A stretch of DNA of 64,000 nucleotides. Origin: Streptomyces sp. GESEQ-4. Its GTDB lineage: Bacteria > Actinomycetota > Actinomycetes > Streptomycetales > Streptomycetaceae. Made by a program: the position numbers and the translations under genes. Where the stretch lies: positions 85,850 to 149,849 of the forward strand of contig NZ_JAFFSU010000020.1 of NCBI RefSeq assembly GCF_017948455.1, given 5' to 3'. Numbering within the stretch: position 1 is the first letter of the stretch; every line of letters starts with the position of its first letter. Below the pieces are notes generated by a model. The model did no database searches and had not been told where the DNA came from. It saw nothing but the letters and a program-made list of their open reading frames with translations. Positions 55,875 to 63,870 of this stretch are shown one piece after another.

Positions 55875-58436
55875 TTACTCCGTGGCTATTGCCCTCAGTA
55901 CGTCCAGGCGGGCTGCTCGGCGTGCCGGGCGTAGGCCCGCGAGGGCTCCCGCCGCGAGGCCCACCAAGGCCACCACCGCGAGTTGCAAAGGTGGCAGTGC
56001 GAAGGCGAAGGCGCTGTCGCTTGCGCCGTCGGAGGCCTTGACCAGGGTCCAGCCGAGGAAGGCGCCGAGGGTGAGGCCGCCGACTGTGCCGAAGGCGGCT
56101 ACGAGGATCGACTCCCAGCGGACCATGGCGCGCAGTTGGGGGCGGGTCTGGCCGACGGCGCGGAGGAGGCCCAGTTCGCGGGTGCGTTCGTGGATCGCCA
56201 GGGTGAGGGTGTTGGCGATGCCGAGAAGCGCGATGAGGACGGCTAGAGCGAGCAGGGCGTAGACGAGGGTGAGCATCATGTCGATGCCGCCTGCCGCGGA
56301 CTGCGCGTACTCGTCGCGGGTCTGGACTTCCGGGTTGCCGTACTGGTCGGCCACCTTCTGCACCGCGGTCTTGCCCGCGTCCATGCTCACGCCGTCCTTG
56401 AAGGAGACGGCGACGAGGGTGTCGGCGTCCTGGGTGCGGTGCGGGGACCAGGCGGCGCGGGTGATGACGTAGTCGCCCGCGATCTCGGACTGGCCGTAGA
56501 CCGCGCGGACGGTGAAGGTCTCCTTCTTGCCGTCGGTGAAGGTGAGTTGCGTCTTGTCGCCGGTCGTGAGGTTCTGCTTGTCGGCCTCGCTGCGGGTGAG
56601 GGCGATGCCGTCGGTGCCGAGGTCGCGCAGGGAGCCGTCGACCTTGCCGAGGTCGAAGGTGCGGTCGAGGGCGATCGGGTCGGTGACGGTCAACGCCCGT
56701 CCCTTGCCGTCTACTTCGGCGACTCCGCGGCCGAGGCCTACGGCCGTTTCGACCTCGGGGATGTTCTGGACGGCTCCGGCGAGGCGGGGGCTCAGTCCGC
56801 TGCCGCCCGCGCCGAAGGACGGGGTGCTCACGGCGATGTCGCCGGCGAAGGACCGTGACACGGTCTGGTCCATGGTCGCCTTCAGGGAGGCGCCGAACAC
56901 CGTGAACAGCGAGACCACGGCCACGCCGATCATCAGGGCACTGGCGGTCGCGGCCGTCCGCTTGGGGCTGCGCAGGGCGTTGCGCCGGGCGAGGCCGCCG
57001 GTGACGCCGCGGAGGCGGTCGAGCGGGCCGCCGAGGATGCGTACGGCCGTGGAGGAGGCGACCGGGCCGAGGACCACGAAGGAGACCAGGGCCAGGACGG
57101 CGCCCGTGGCGGCCAGCCAGATGGACGGGGTCGCCAGGACGCCGGTGAGTGTCACGGCGACGGCCACGGCGGCGAGGCCCGAGCCGAGGACGGCGCGGAG
57201 GCGGGAAGCGCCCGAGTGGTCGACGGAGGTCTCGCGCAGGGCGGCCAGCGGTGCCGTGTGGCCGGCGCGTGCGGCAGGCAGCAGGGCGGAGCCGAGGCAG
57301 ACCACGATGCCGACCGCGAGCGGTAGCAGCATGGACAGCGCGCTGATGACCAAGTCGCCCTCGGGGAACGGGAATCCGATGGCCGGGAACAGTGCCTGCA
57401 GTGCGGCCGCGATGCCGATTCCGCCCGCCAGGCCTGCGAGCGAGGCTGTCACGGCCACCACGCTCGCTTCAAGCAGGGTGGATGCGGTCACCTGGCGGCG
57501 GGAAGCGCCGAGTGCGCGCAACAAGGCGTTCTCGCGCGTTCGTTGGGCTACGACGATCGCGAAGGTGTTGTGGATGGAGAAGGTCGCTACGAGCAGGGCG
57601 ATGCCGGAGAACACCAGGAGGAGGGTGGTGAAGATGGACAGGAACTGGCTGGAGATCATCTCCGTGTTCTCCTCGGCCGACTCCTGGCCGGTGATGGCCT
57701 CGACTCCGTCCGGCAGTACGGGAGTCAGGCGGTCCACCAGTTCTCGCTCGCTCACGCCAGGGCCTGCCCGCACCAGGATGCTCGACGCCTCGCCGGGCCT
57801 GGCTGTCAGGTACTTCTCCGCGTCTGCGCGGGTCATGCCGGTGTAGGTCACCTGCGCCATGCCGTCCTCGCCGCCGAAGGTCGCGAGGCCGACGATCGTC
57901 ACCTGTACGGGGTCGGGTGTGCGCAGGACCGTCGTGTCGCCGATCTTCAGGTCGCCGCGCTCGGCGGCGCCGCGGTTGACGACGACCTCGCCGGACTTCT
58001 CCGGGGCGCGGCCTTCGGCGAGTTCGTACGAGTTGAGTTCCGGGTCGGTGATCCAGTTCCCGGCGAGGGTGGGCGGGCCCGCGCCTCCGACGGGGTCGCC
58101 GTCCTTGCCGACGAGCTGGCCGGCGCCCTGGATGTCGGGCACGGCCGCCGCCACGCCCGGGACCCGCTCGACGCTGTCCACCAGGTCGGCGGAGACCGGC
58201 TCCCGCACGCCCTCACTCTCGCCGGGTGTGGTGATCGCGTCGGCGCTGCGGACGACTGCGTCAGTGCCGCTCGTCGCGTTGCCGAACATCGTGTCGAAGC
58301 TGGCGCGCAGTGTGTCGCCCATGACGAGCGTCCCGGCCAGGAAGGCCACGCCGAGGAAGACCGCGAGGAACGTACCGGCGAAGCGGCGCTTGTGGGCGCG
58401 CAGGGAGGACACGCTCAGGCGTACTGAGGCGTTCAT
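55875..58436 (-). CDS. ABC transporter permease, MacB/FtsX type
   Basis: An 853-residue permease with a first helix AGTFLAVFLGVAFLAGTLVMGD, large extracellular domains (residues ~50-270 and ~470-720), and two FtsX domains of three to four helices each: FLSIFTTLLLVFSGIALLVATFSIHNTFAIVVAQRTRENALLRALGASRRQV and LVYALLALAVLIALLGIANTLTLAIHERTRELGLLRAVGQTRPQL. These are typical of MacB-like lipoprotein/peptide/drug exporters and LolE-type proteins. ATG 58436 overlaps the ATPase stop (ATGA), so translation is coupled. The transported molecule is not indicated by the sequence. Confidence 0.92.
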   Translation of the reverse strand: MNASVRLSVSSLRAHKRRFAGTFLAVFLGVAFLAGTLVMGDTLRASFDTMFGNATSGTDAVVRSADAITTPGESEGVREPVSADLVDSVERVPGVAAAVPDIQGAGQLVGKDGDPVGGAGPPTLAGNWITDPELNSYELAEGRAPEKSGEVVVNRGAAERGDLKIGDTTVLRTPDPVQVTIVGLATFGGEDGMAQVTYTGMTRADAEKYLTARPGEASSILVRAGPGVSERELVDRLTPVLPDGVEAITGQESAEENTEMISSQFLSIFTTLLLVFSGIALLVATFSIHNTFAIVVAQRTRENALLRALGASRRQVTASTLLEASVVAVTASLAGLAGGIGIAAALQALFPAIGFPFPEGDLVISALSMLLPLAVGIVVCLGSALLPAARAGHTAPLAALRETSVDHSGASRLRAVLGSGLAAVAVAVTLTGVLATPSIWLAATGAVLALVSFVVLGPVASSTAVRILGGPLDRLRGVTGGLARRNALRSPKRTAATASALMIGVAVVSLFTVFGASLKATMDQTVSRSFAGDIAVSTPSFGAGGSGLSPRLAGAVQNIPEVETAVGLGRGVAEVDGKGRALTVTDPIALDRTFDLGKVDGSLRDLGTDGIALTRSEADKQNLTTGDKTQLTFTDGKKETFTVRAVYGQSEIAGDYVITRAAWSPHRTQDADTLVAVSFKDGVSMDAGKTAVQKVADQYGNPEVQTRDEYAQSAAGGIDMMLTLVYALLALAVLIALLGIANTLTLAIHERTRELGLLRAVGQTRPQLRAMVRWESILVAAFGTVGGLTLGAFLGWTLVKASDGASDSAFAFALPPLQLAVVALVGLAAGALAGLRPARRAARLDVLRAIATE

Positions 58437-59182
58437 GAGGGCACCTCGAAGGCTTTCAATCGGTCCAGGATCTTGTCGGCGGTCGGCGATTCCATACGGT
58501 CGACCAGGCGTCCGTCGGCGAGGAAGACGACCTCGTCGGCGTGGGCGGCGGCGGCCGGATCGTGGGTGACCATGACGACCGTGCGGCCCGTCTGCCGTAC
58601 GGCGCGGCCGAGCAGGCCCAGGACCTCCTCGCCGGAGCGGGAGTCGAGGTTGCCGGTCGGTTCGTCGGCGAAGACGACGTCCGGTTGTCCGGCGAACGCC
58701 CGGGCCACCGCGACACGTTGCTGCTGGCCGCCGGAGAGCTCGGAGGGCCGGTGGTGCAGCCGGTCGCGCAGGCCGACCACGTCGATCAGCGCGTCGATCC
58801 ACTCCGGGTCGCCCTTGGTGCCCGCCAGGTCCAGCGGCAGCGTGATGTTCTCGGCCACGGTGAGCGTCGGCACCAGGTTGAACGCCTGGAACACGAAGCC
58901 CACGCGGTCGCGGCGCAGGAGGGTGAGGCGTCGGTCGTCGAGGGAGCCCAGCTCGGTGTCGCCGATGAAGGCGGCTCCCGAGGTGAGGGTGTCGAGGCCG
59001 GCCGCGCAGTGCATCAGGGTCGACTTGCCGGAGCCCGAGGGGCCCATGATCGCGGTGAAGCGGCCGGCCGGGAAGCCGACGCTCACGCCGTCCAGGGCGC
59101 GCACGGCGGTGTCGCCACCGCCGTACACCTTCACCGCGTCGACGACGCGTGCGGCCGTGCGCACTTCGGTCGTGACCGTCAT
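58433..59182 (-). CDS. ABC transporter ATPase, MacB/LolD type
   Basis: A 249-residue ATPase. Walker A GPSGSGKST at residues 47-55, Q-loop AFNLVPTLT, signature LSGGQQQRVAVARAFA, Walker B DVVFADEPTGNLDS, H-loop VTHDP. It powers the FtsX-type permease encoded next. ATG 59182 overlaps the SHOCT gene stop (ATGA). The three genes thus form a tightly coupled operon, with no accessory lipoprotein. Confidence 0.95.
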   Translation of the reverse strand: MTVTTEVRTAARVVDAVKVYGGGDTAVRALDGVSVGFPAGRFTAIMGPSGSGKSTLMHCAAGLDTLTSGAAFIGDTELGSLDDRRLTLLRRDRVGFVFQAFNLVPTLTVAENITLPLDLAGTKGDPEWIDALIDVVGLRDRLHHRPSELSGGQQQRVAVARAFAGQPDVVFADEPTGNLDSRSGEEVLGLLGRAVRQTGRTVVMVTHDPAAAAHADEVVFLADGRLVDRMESPTADKILDRLKAFEVPS

Positions 59183-59472
59183 GCCGCACCGCCCTTGCCC
59201 GCGTGGCGGCCGAACTGCTCGTCCAGGACGGAGAGGCGGCGCCAGTACTCGTCCTCGTCGATCTCGCCGGAGGCGAAGCGCCGGCCGAGCATGGCGATCG
59301 GCGAGTCGCCGGACGGGCGGTGGTCGTCCATCGGGCGCCACGGTCCGCGACGGCCGCGCCAGACGGTGCGGCGCAGGAGCGTGACGGCGCCGACGACGAC
59401 GGCCGCCCAGATCAGCGGGAAGAAGAGGATCCACGGGCCGGGTCCGCCGTCCCAGTTCGCCAGGGTCTGCAT
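59179..59472 (-). CDS. SHOCT-domain small membrane protein
   Basis: A 97-residue protein: helix GPGPWILFFPLIWAAVVVGAVTLLRRTVW, then a C-terminal SHOCT motif PIAMLGRRFASGEIDEDEYWRRLSVLDEQF. SHOCT domains often accompany transporters or oligomerise. It begins the ABC operon, its stop overlapping the ATPase start. Function unknown, possibly assembly of the exporter. Confidence 0.85.
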   Translation of the reverse strand: MQTLANWDGGPGPWILFFPLIWAAVVVGAVTLLRRTVWRGRRGPWRPMDDHRPSGDSPIAMLGRRFASGEIDEDEYWRRLSVLDEQFGRHAGKGGAA

Positions 59473-59619
59473 CTCGGTTCATCTCCCTAGAGGGGTCTTC
59501 CGGTGATGTCTCGAGACTGGCTCCGGGGAGGGGTCCGGGTCGTCGTACGGCCAGCGGCAGTGCATGTACCTCCCCGGGAGTACGGGGGCTCTCTCGCGCT
59601 GCTCCCCCCACGTACCGGC
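59473..59619. other. Gap between KARI and SHOCT/ABC operon
   Basis: 147 bp without a gene; presumably contains the ABC operon promoter and the KARI terminator, though neither was clearly identified. Confidence 0.35.
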
Positions 59620-61089
59620 CTAGGCCACGGCGATGTCCACCGACGGCCGGAGCTTCGCCGCTGCGGTCAGGGCCTCGTGGGCGGGGTGGGTGTCGAAGGC
59701 CGTCAACAGGGCCGTGTCCGCAGGCTGTTGGGCGGCGGGGAAGGCGATCTGCTCGTAGGCGGACTGGAAGCGTGGGCCCCAGCGGCGGGCGCCCAGGCGG
59801 GCCGTGCGGGAGCAGTTGTCGACCATGTGGGCGACGTCCCGGGCGTGCATGTACGGGAGCAGCGAGTCGACGGCCTCGATGACCGACTCGTTGACGATCT
59901 CCGACCAGGGGTGGCCGCGCTCGGCGAACTCGTCGATCTGTGCGGTCATGGTGGCGACGAAGACGCCGGCGGTGAACGGGTCCACGGGCAGGTCGCGCTC
60001 GGCCCGCCGGGACCGTACCCGCTCCCCCGCCGCCCACATCGGCGAGCCGCCGATCTCGCTCATCGGGCGGGCGCCGAGCCGCCGTTCGGCCAGGATCACG
60101 CTGCGCAGCTCGGTGCCGTCGGCGACCTCGTCGTAGATCTCCGCGATGATCTCGCGGGCCGGTCGGTACGTCGCCGTGTACGCGCGGTCGAAGACGTCCC
60201 GTCCGGCCGCGTCCAGGCCCTCGCGCACCGCGCGCAATCCGGCGCGGGAAATCGTGCGGGCGATGGGGCCGGTGATGTTCTCGCAGGAGCGTTCGTACGC
60301 CGTCACCTCGTCGTCTCCGGCGAGGCGGCAGCGGGTGTGGAGGCTCTCGACGATGCCGTGGACGGCGCCGAGGAGGATGGCGCGTTCGCCGACGATGTCG
60401 GAGAGGTACTCGCTGTCCAGGGCGGTGCGGAAGGTGTACGGCGAGCCGAGCGCCACGGACCAGCCGAGCGCGAGGTCGGTGGCCTGGCCGTCGGGGTCGG
60501 CGTGCACGGCGAAACTGCTGTTGATCCCGGCGCCGTTGATCTCCGCGCCCTGCTGGTACAGGCGCCGCACGGAGTCGCCCATGCCCTTGGGGCACACGGC
60601 GATCACCGGGTGTCCGGGCGGGAAGTCGCCGCCGGTCTCGCGGAGGTGGCCGAGCAGGAAGCCGTGCGAGAGGCCGATCGCGGCGCCCGGCCGCAACGCG
60701 CTGAAGATCTCCGGGTGATGGGCGGCGAGCGCGGCGTCCGCGATCAGGAGGATCACCAGATCGCTGTCGGCGGTCACCGTGAGCCAGTCGCCGAGCGTGC
60801 CGTCGTCCTCGGTGAAGCCGTGAGCGCGGGCGTCGGGGGCCGAGCGGGAGCCGGGGCGCAGTCCCACGGCGACCCGGATGTCCGTACCGGTCAGCGAGTC
60901 CCTCAGGTTCAGGGCCTGGGCGCGGCCCTGCGGGCCCCAGCCGATGACGCCGATGCGGCGCACGCCCGCGAAGGCCCGCGGCAGCAGCGGGAAGAGGTGC
61001 CGGCCGCCGCGCAGGATGGTCTCCGTGCCGCCGGGGACGTCCATGGTTTCGAGCGGGAAGACACGGGAGGTGTACGTGGTCGAAGTCAT
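59620..61089 (-). CDS. Class II (plant-like) ketol-acid reductoisomerase
   Basis: A 489-residue enzyme that should isomerise and reduce acetolactate with NAD(P)H in valine/isoleucine synthesis. The Rossmann loop GVIGWGPQG is at 47-55; AVGLRPGSRS follows strand 2. The long class II form is clear: GTLGDW, SHGFLLGHL, VCPKGMGDSVRRLY, EINGAGINSSFAVH, LGWSVALGSP, SDIVGERAILLGAVHGIVE, NESVIEAVDSLLPYMHARDVAHMVDNCS and RLGARRWGPRF, phrased like plant KARI rather than the short (~330 residue) class I form usual in Streptomyces. No Shine-Dalgarno precedes ATG 61089; TACAAC six bases upstream suggests a leaderless transcript. Divergent from an IlvY-like LysR gene. Confidence 0.92.
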   Translation of the reverse strand: MTSTTYTSRVFPLETMDVPGGTETILRGGRHLFPLLPRAFAGVRRIGVIGWGPQGRAQALNLRDSLTGTDIRVAVGLRPGSRSAPDARAHGFTEDDGTLGDWLTVTADSDLVILLIADAALAAHHPEIFSALRPGAAIGLSHGFLLGHLRETGGDFPPGHPVIAVCPKGMGDSVRRLYQQGAEINGAGINSSFAVHADPDGQATDLALGWSVALGSPYTFRTALDSEYLSDIVGERAILLGAVHGIVESLHTRCRLAGDDEVTAYERSCENITGPIARTISRAGLRAVREGLDAAGRDVFDRAYTATYRPAREIIAEIYDEVADGTELRSVILAERRLGARPMSEIGGSPMWAAGERVRSRRAERDLPVDPFTAGVFVATMTAQIDEFAERGHPWSEIVNESVIEAVDSLLPYMHARDVAHMVDNCSRTARLGARRWGPRFQSAYEQIAFPAAQQPADTALLTAFDTHPAHEALTAAAKLRPSVDIAVA

Positions 61090-61095
61090 GGTGGA

Positions 61096-61125
61096 GTTGT
61101 AGGGTCACGGCGAGTGTTGCAGCAA
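61096..61125 (-). promoter_or_regulatory. Promoter of the KARI gene
   Basis: On the minus strand TTGCTG, an 18-bp spacer and TACAAC lie just upstream of ATG 61089, giving a predicted start at or near the ATG. The LysR site at 61116-61132 overlaps its -35 box. Confidence 0.5.
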
Positions 61126-61132
61126 GCGCAAC
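61116..61132. promoter_or_regulatory. LysR-type binding site (ilvY-like/KARI intergenic)
   Basis: GTTGCAGCAAGCGCAAC, perfect 5-bp arms, fits the T-N11-A rule. More half-sites (TTGCAA near 61148-61153) lie closer to the regulator. The arrangement parallels ilvY-ilvC in enterobacteria. Confidence 0.65.
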
Positions 61133-61177
61133 TTGTGCAGCGCGGTGTTGCAAGGAGCGAAAGGGCCAGGTGGCGGG

Positions 61178-62026
61178 GTGCGGGACGACCATCGGGAGCT
61201 GCGGCTCTTCCTGCATCTGGCGCAGACGCTGAACTTCGGCCGGACGAGCCTCGACTGCCATGTCAGTCCGGCGACACTGACGCGGACCGTGCAGCGGCTG
61301 GAGGCCGATCTCGGGCACCGGCTGTTCGACCGGGGGCCGCGCGGGGTGGCGCTGACGGCGGAGGGGCATCGGTTCCGTGAATACGCCGTCCAGGCGCTGG
61401 AGTTGTGGCGCTCCTACCGGGAGGAGCATCCCGACCCGGCCGAACTGACCGGCCGTCTGGCCGTGTTCGCCACGGTGACCGCCTGCCAGGCGCTGCTGCC
61501 CGACCTGTTGGCGCCGTTCCGTGCCGCCCACCCCCAGGTGCGACTCGATCTGCGGACCGGTGACGCGGCTGCCGCGCTGGCCCGGCTCGACGAGGGCGAG
61601 GTGGACGTGGCCGTCGCGGGGATTCCGGCCAGGCTGCCGGAGCCGCTGGTGAGCCGGACGGTCGCGGTGACCGAGCTGGTCCTGGTCACCGCGCGGGAGC
61701 GACCGGACCCGAGGCTCGACGGGCCGTTCGTCCTGCCCCACCGCGGTCTGGTCCGCGAGGCCGCCGACCGCTGGTTCCGCGCCCGTGGGACGACACCCGA
61801 CGTGGCCTGTGAACCGGACGGGCATGAGGGGCTGCTGACGCTGGTCGCCCTGGGCTGCGGCACGGGCGTGGTCCCGCGTCTCGTACTGGAACACAGTGCG
61901 GTGCGCGAGCGGCTGTCGGTGCTGTCCGCGGATCCGCCGCCGGAGCCGTTCCCGATCGGGTTGTGCGTGCGGCGGGCGGATCTGCGGCGGCCGTTGGTGG
62001 CGGCCTTGTGGAGCCTGACGGATTGA
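61178..62026 (+). CDS. IlvY-like LysR-family regulator
   Basis: A 282-residue LysR protein. N-terminal HTH: ELRLFLHLAQTLNFGRTSLDCHVSPATLTRTVQRLEADLGHRLFDRGPRGVALTAEG. The effector domain reads LTGRLAVFATVTACQALLPDLLAPFRAAHPQVRLDLRTGDAAAALARLDEGEVDVAVAG and HEGLLTLVALGCGTGVVPRLVLEHS, phrase by phrase like E. coli IlvY (HxxMVSMVALGCGVALLP), the acetolactate-responsive activator of ilvC. GTG 61178 has AGGTGG upstream; earlier starts would overlap the binding site. It is divergent from the KARI gene, so activation of KARI by its substrate is likely. Confidence 0.88.
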   Translation: MRDDHRELRLFLHLAQTLNFGRTSLDCHVSPATLTRTVQRLEADLGHRLFDRGPRGVALTAEGHRFREYAVQALELWRSYREEHPDPAELTGRLAVFATVTACQALLPDLLAPFRAAHPQVRLDLRTGDAAAALARLDEGEVDVAVAGIPARLPEPLVSRTVAVTELVLVTARERPDPRLDGPFVLPHRGLVREAADRWFRARGTTPDVACEPDGHEGLLTLVALGCGTGVVPRLVLEHSAVRERLSVLSADPPPEPFPIGLCVRRADLRRPLVAALWSLTD

Positions 62027-62044
62027 GCGGCCGGCCGATGTGCC

Positions 62045-62752
62045 CTACCAGGGAATCGGACCGTCCACGTCGAAGTAGCCGCCGGTCGGACCGTCCGGGC
62101 CCACCTGCGCCATGCGGACGATGATCTCGGCGCCCTGCTCGGCGGTCTGGGTGCCGGTACGCCCGTTGAGGTCCGTCGAGGTGAAGCCGGGTTCGACGGC
62201 GTTGATCCGCATGGTCGGGAACGCCTTCGCGTACTGCACGGTGATCATGTTGACGGCCGTCTTCGAGGTCGGGTAGGCGATGGCCTGGTAGAAGTGGGCC
62301 GGTGCGTCCGGGTCGGAGAGCCGGGACAGTGAGGCCAGGCCGCTGCTGAGGTTCACCACGACGGGGGCCGCGGACCGCTGGAGCAGCGGCAGGAAGGCGT
62401 GGATGACACGGACGACGCCGAAGACGTTCGTCTCGAACACCGTTCGCATCTCGTCGGCGGTGGTGTCCGCGGCGGCGGGGATGCTGTTGTTCTCGCCCCG
62501 CACTTCGATGCCGGCGTTGTTGACCAGTACGTCGAGCCCGCCCTCTGCCTCGATGGTCTTCGCGGCGGCCTGGACGGAGGCGTCGTCGGTGACGTCGATC
62601 TGGACGAACCGGGCGCCGAGCTGTTCGGCGGCGCGGCGGCCCCGCTCGGCGTCCCGGGCTCCGACGTAGACGGTGTGACCTGCTTCGACGAGCCGGCGGG
62701 CGGTCTCGAAGCCCAGTCCCTTGTTCGCTCCGGTGATGAGTGTTGTGGTCAT
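62045..62752 (-). CDS. SDR family oxidoreductase, paralogue of the 17340 gene
   Basis: A 235-residue SDR: TGANKGLG at residues 7-14, GARDAERGRRAAEQLGARFVQIDVTDDASV, NNAG at 78-81, catalytic Tyr160-Lys164 (YPTSK, an atypical Pro after Tyr), ending GGYFDVDGPIPW. It closely resembles the protein encoded at 17340-18026. ATG 62752 has GGAAGGTGGAG upstream. It is divergent from an MmyB-like XRE regulator; SDRs often accompany this type of regulator. Substrate unknown. Confidence 0.9.
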   Translation of the reverse strand: MTTTLITGANKGLGFETARRLVEAGHTVYVGARDAERGRRAAEQLGARFVQIDVTDDASVQAAAKTIEAEGGLDVLVNNAGIEVRGENNSIPAAADTTADEMRTVFETNVFGVVRVIHAFLPLLQRSAAPVVVNLSSGLASLSRLSDPDAPAHFYQAIAYPTSKTAVNMITVQYAKAFPTMRINAVEPGFTSTDLNGRTGTQTAEQGAEIIVRMAQVGPDGPTGGYFDVDGPIPW

Positions 62753-62801
62753 GGCTCCACCTTCCCGCTCGACAGGGTGGACAGCCAGCGGATCCTTCTT
62801 C

Positions 62802-62814
62802 CTGGGACTCCCAG
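62802..62814. promoter_or_regulatory. Palindrome in SDR/XRE divergent region
   Basis: CTGGGACTCCCAG, perfect 6-bp arms with a central C, extended by a wider CCTGG...CCAGG symmetry (62801-62821). Candidate operator of the neighbouring MmyB-like regulator. Confidence 0.5.
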
Positions 62815-62853
62815 TACCAGGCACCGACGCGTCCGGCGCGGTTGACTGGGGGG

Positions 62854-63693
62854 ATGACGACGACGGAACTCGGGCGGGCCCTGCGGCGCTGGCGGGACCG
62901 GGTAGCCCCGGAGACCGCCGGGCTGCCGGCCGGTGGTCAGCGGCGCGCGGCCGGGCTGCGTCGCGAGGAACTGGCCCTGCTGGCGGGGATCTCGGTCGAC
63001 TACGTCACCCGCCTCGAACAGGGGCGGGCGGTCAACCCGTCCGGGCAGATCGTCGAAGCCCTGGCCCGGGCGCTGCGGTTGACGGGGGACGAGCGGACGT
63101 ATCTGTTCCGGCTGGCCGGGCTGGTGCCTCCGGGTCCCGACACCGTGCCCGCGTACATCACACCCAGCGTCCAGCGGCTGCTGGACCGGCTGGTGGACAC
63201 CCCTGTCGGCGTCTCCGACGCGGCCATGACGCTGCTGATGGCCAACCCGATGTACGCGGCGCTGATGGGCGATCCCTCCGGCTGGCGTGGCTTCGAACGC
63301 AACGGGGTGTGGCGCAACTTCCTCGGCGCTCCCACCCGGGTCCGGCACACTCCGGACGAGCGGCGCGCGTTCGAGATCGGCATGGTCGCCGAACTGCGGG
63401 CGACGGCTTCCCGATATCCCGCCGACCGGCAACTGCGGCGTCTGATCGCGGAGTTGCGTGCGGGCAGCGAGCGGTTCGCCGAGCTGTGGGACGCGGGTGT
63501 CGTCGGCCGGCTCGAGGCCTCGCGCAAGACGATCGAGCATCCTCAGGTGGGCCCGCTGACTCTGGACTGCGATCTGCTCCGGGTCGAGGGCAACGACCTG
63601 CACATCCTCGTGTACTCGGCCGAACCGGGCACCGAGGCCGCGGAGAAGCTGGAGCTGCTCTCCGTCCTCGGCACCCAGTCACTCGTGGGCTGA
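62854..63693 (+). CDS. XRE-type regulator with MmyB-like ligand-binding domain
   Basis: A 279-residue protein. N-terminal XRE helix-turn-helix: GRALRRWRDRVAPETAGLPAGGQRRAAGLRREELALLAGISVDYVTRLEQGRAVNPSGQIVEALARALRLTGDERTYLFRLAGL. C-terminal MmyB-like ligand domain: LLDRLVDTPVGVSDAAMTLLMANPMYAALMGDPSG, then RHTPDERRAFEIGMVAELRATASRYPADRQLRRLIAELRAGSERFAELWD. Such regulators bind fatty-acid-like ligands and often sit divergent from SDR genes, as here. ATG 62854 is preceded by a G-run, so its ribosome-binding site is ambiguous. Confidence 0.9.
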   Translation: MTTTELGRALRRWRDRVAPETAGLPAGGQRRAAGLRREELALLAGISVDYVTRLEQGRAVNPSGQIVEALARALRLTGDERTYLFRLAGLVPPGPDTVPAYITPSVQRLLDRLVDTPVGVSDAAMTLLMANPMYAALMGDPSGWRGFERNGVWRNFLGAPTRVRHTPDERRAFEIGMVAELRATASRYPADRQLRRLIAELRAGSERFAELWDAGVVGRLEASRKTIEHPQVGPLTLDCDLLRVEGNDLHILVYSAEPGTEAAEKLELLSVLGTQSLVG

Positions 63694-63714
63694 GCGCCAG
63701 CTGAGCAGCAGTAA

Positions 63715-63748
63715 GTCCCGGCTGCGACTGCTGAGTCGCTGCCGGGAC
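63715..63748 (+). terminator. Terminator after the MmyB-like regulator gene
   Basis: GTCCCGGCTGCGACT pairs with AGTCGCTGCCGGGAC across GCTG (15-bp stem, one mismatch), 22 bp after the stop. Confidence 0.8.
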
Positions 63749-63783
63749 CTCGTGCCGCGTTCTTGCCGGCTGACGCGAGGCGG

Positions 63784-63870
63784 TCAGAGGCTGGCTCTGC
63801 CGTGGGTAAAGTAGCCGCGGAAACAGATGTCGGACTTGGGGATGTGGCGGGTGCCGGCGGGGAGGGGGCG
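63784..63870 (-). CDS. C-terminal fragment of an unidentified protein (partial)
   Basis: A minus-strand frame ends with TGA at 63784-63786 and reads PAGTRHIPKSDICFRGYFTHGRASL, a coherent protein end, up to where the sequence becomes unreliable (about 63870). The family is not recognised. The rest would lie beyond the poly-G/C run. Confidence 0.5.
   Translation of the reverse strand, partial: RPLPAGTRHIPKSDICFRGYFTHGRASL

Noticed and set aside
58433..61894. A long minus frame spanning KARI and LysR
   Set aside because: Only its last ~250 codons are a gene (the ABC ATPase, from 59182). The upstream part is shadow sequence over KARI and SHOCT.
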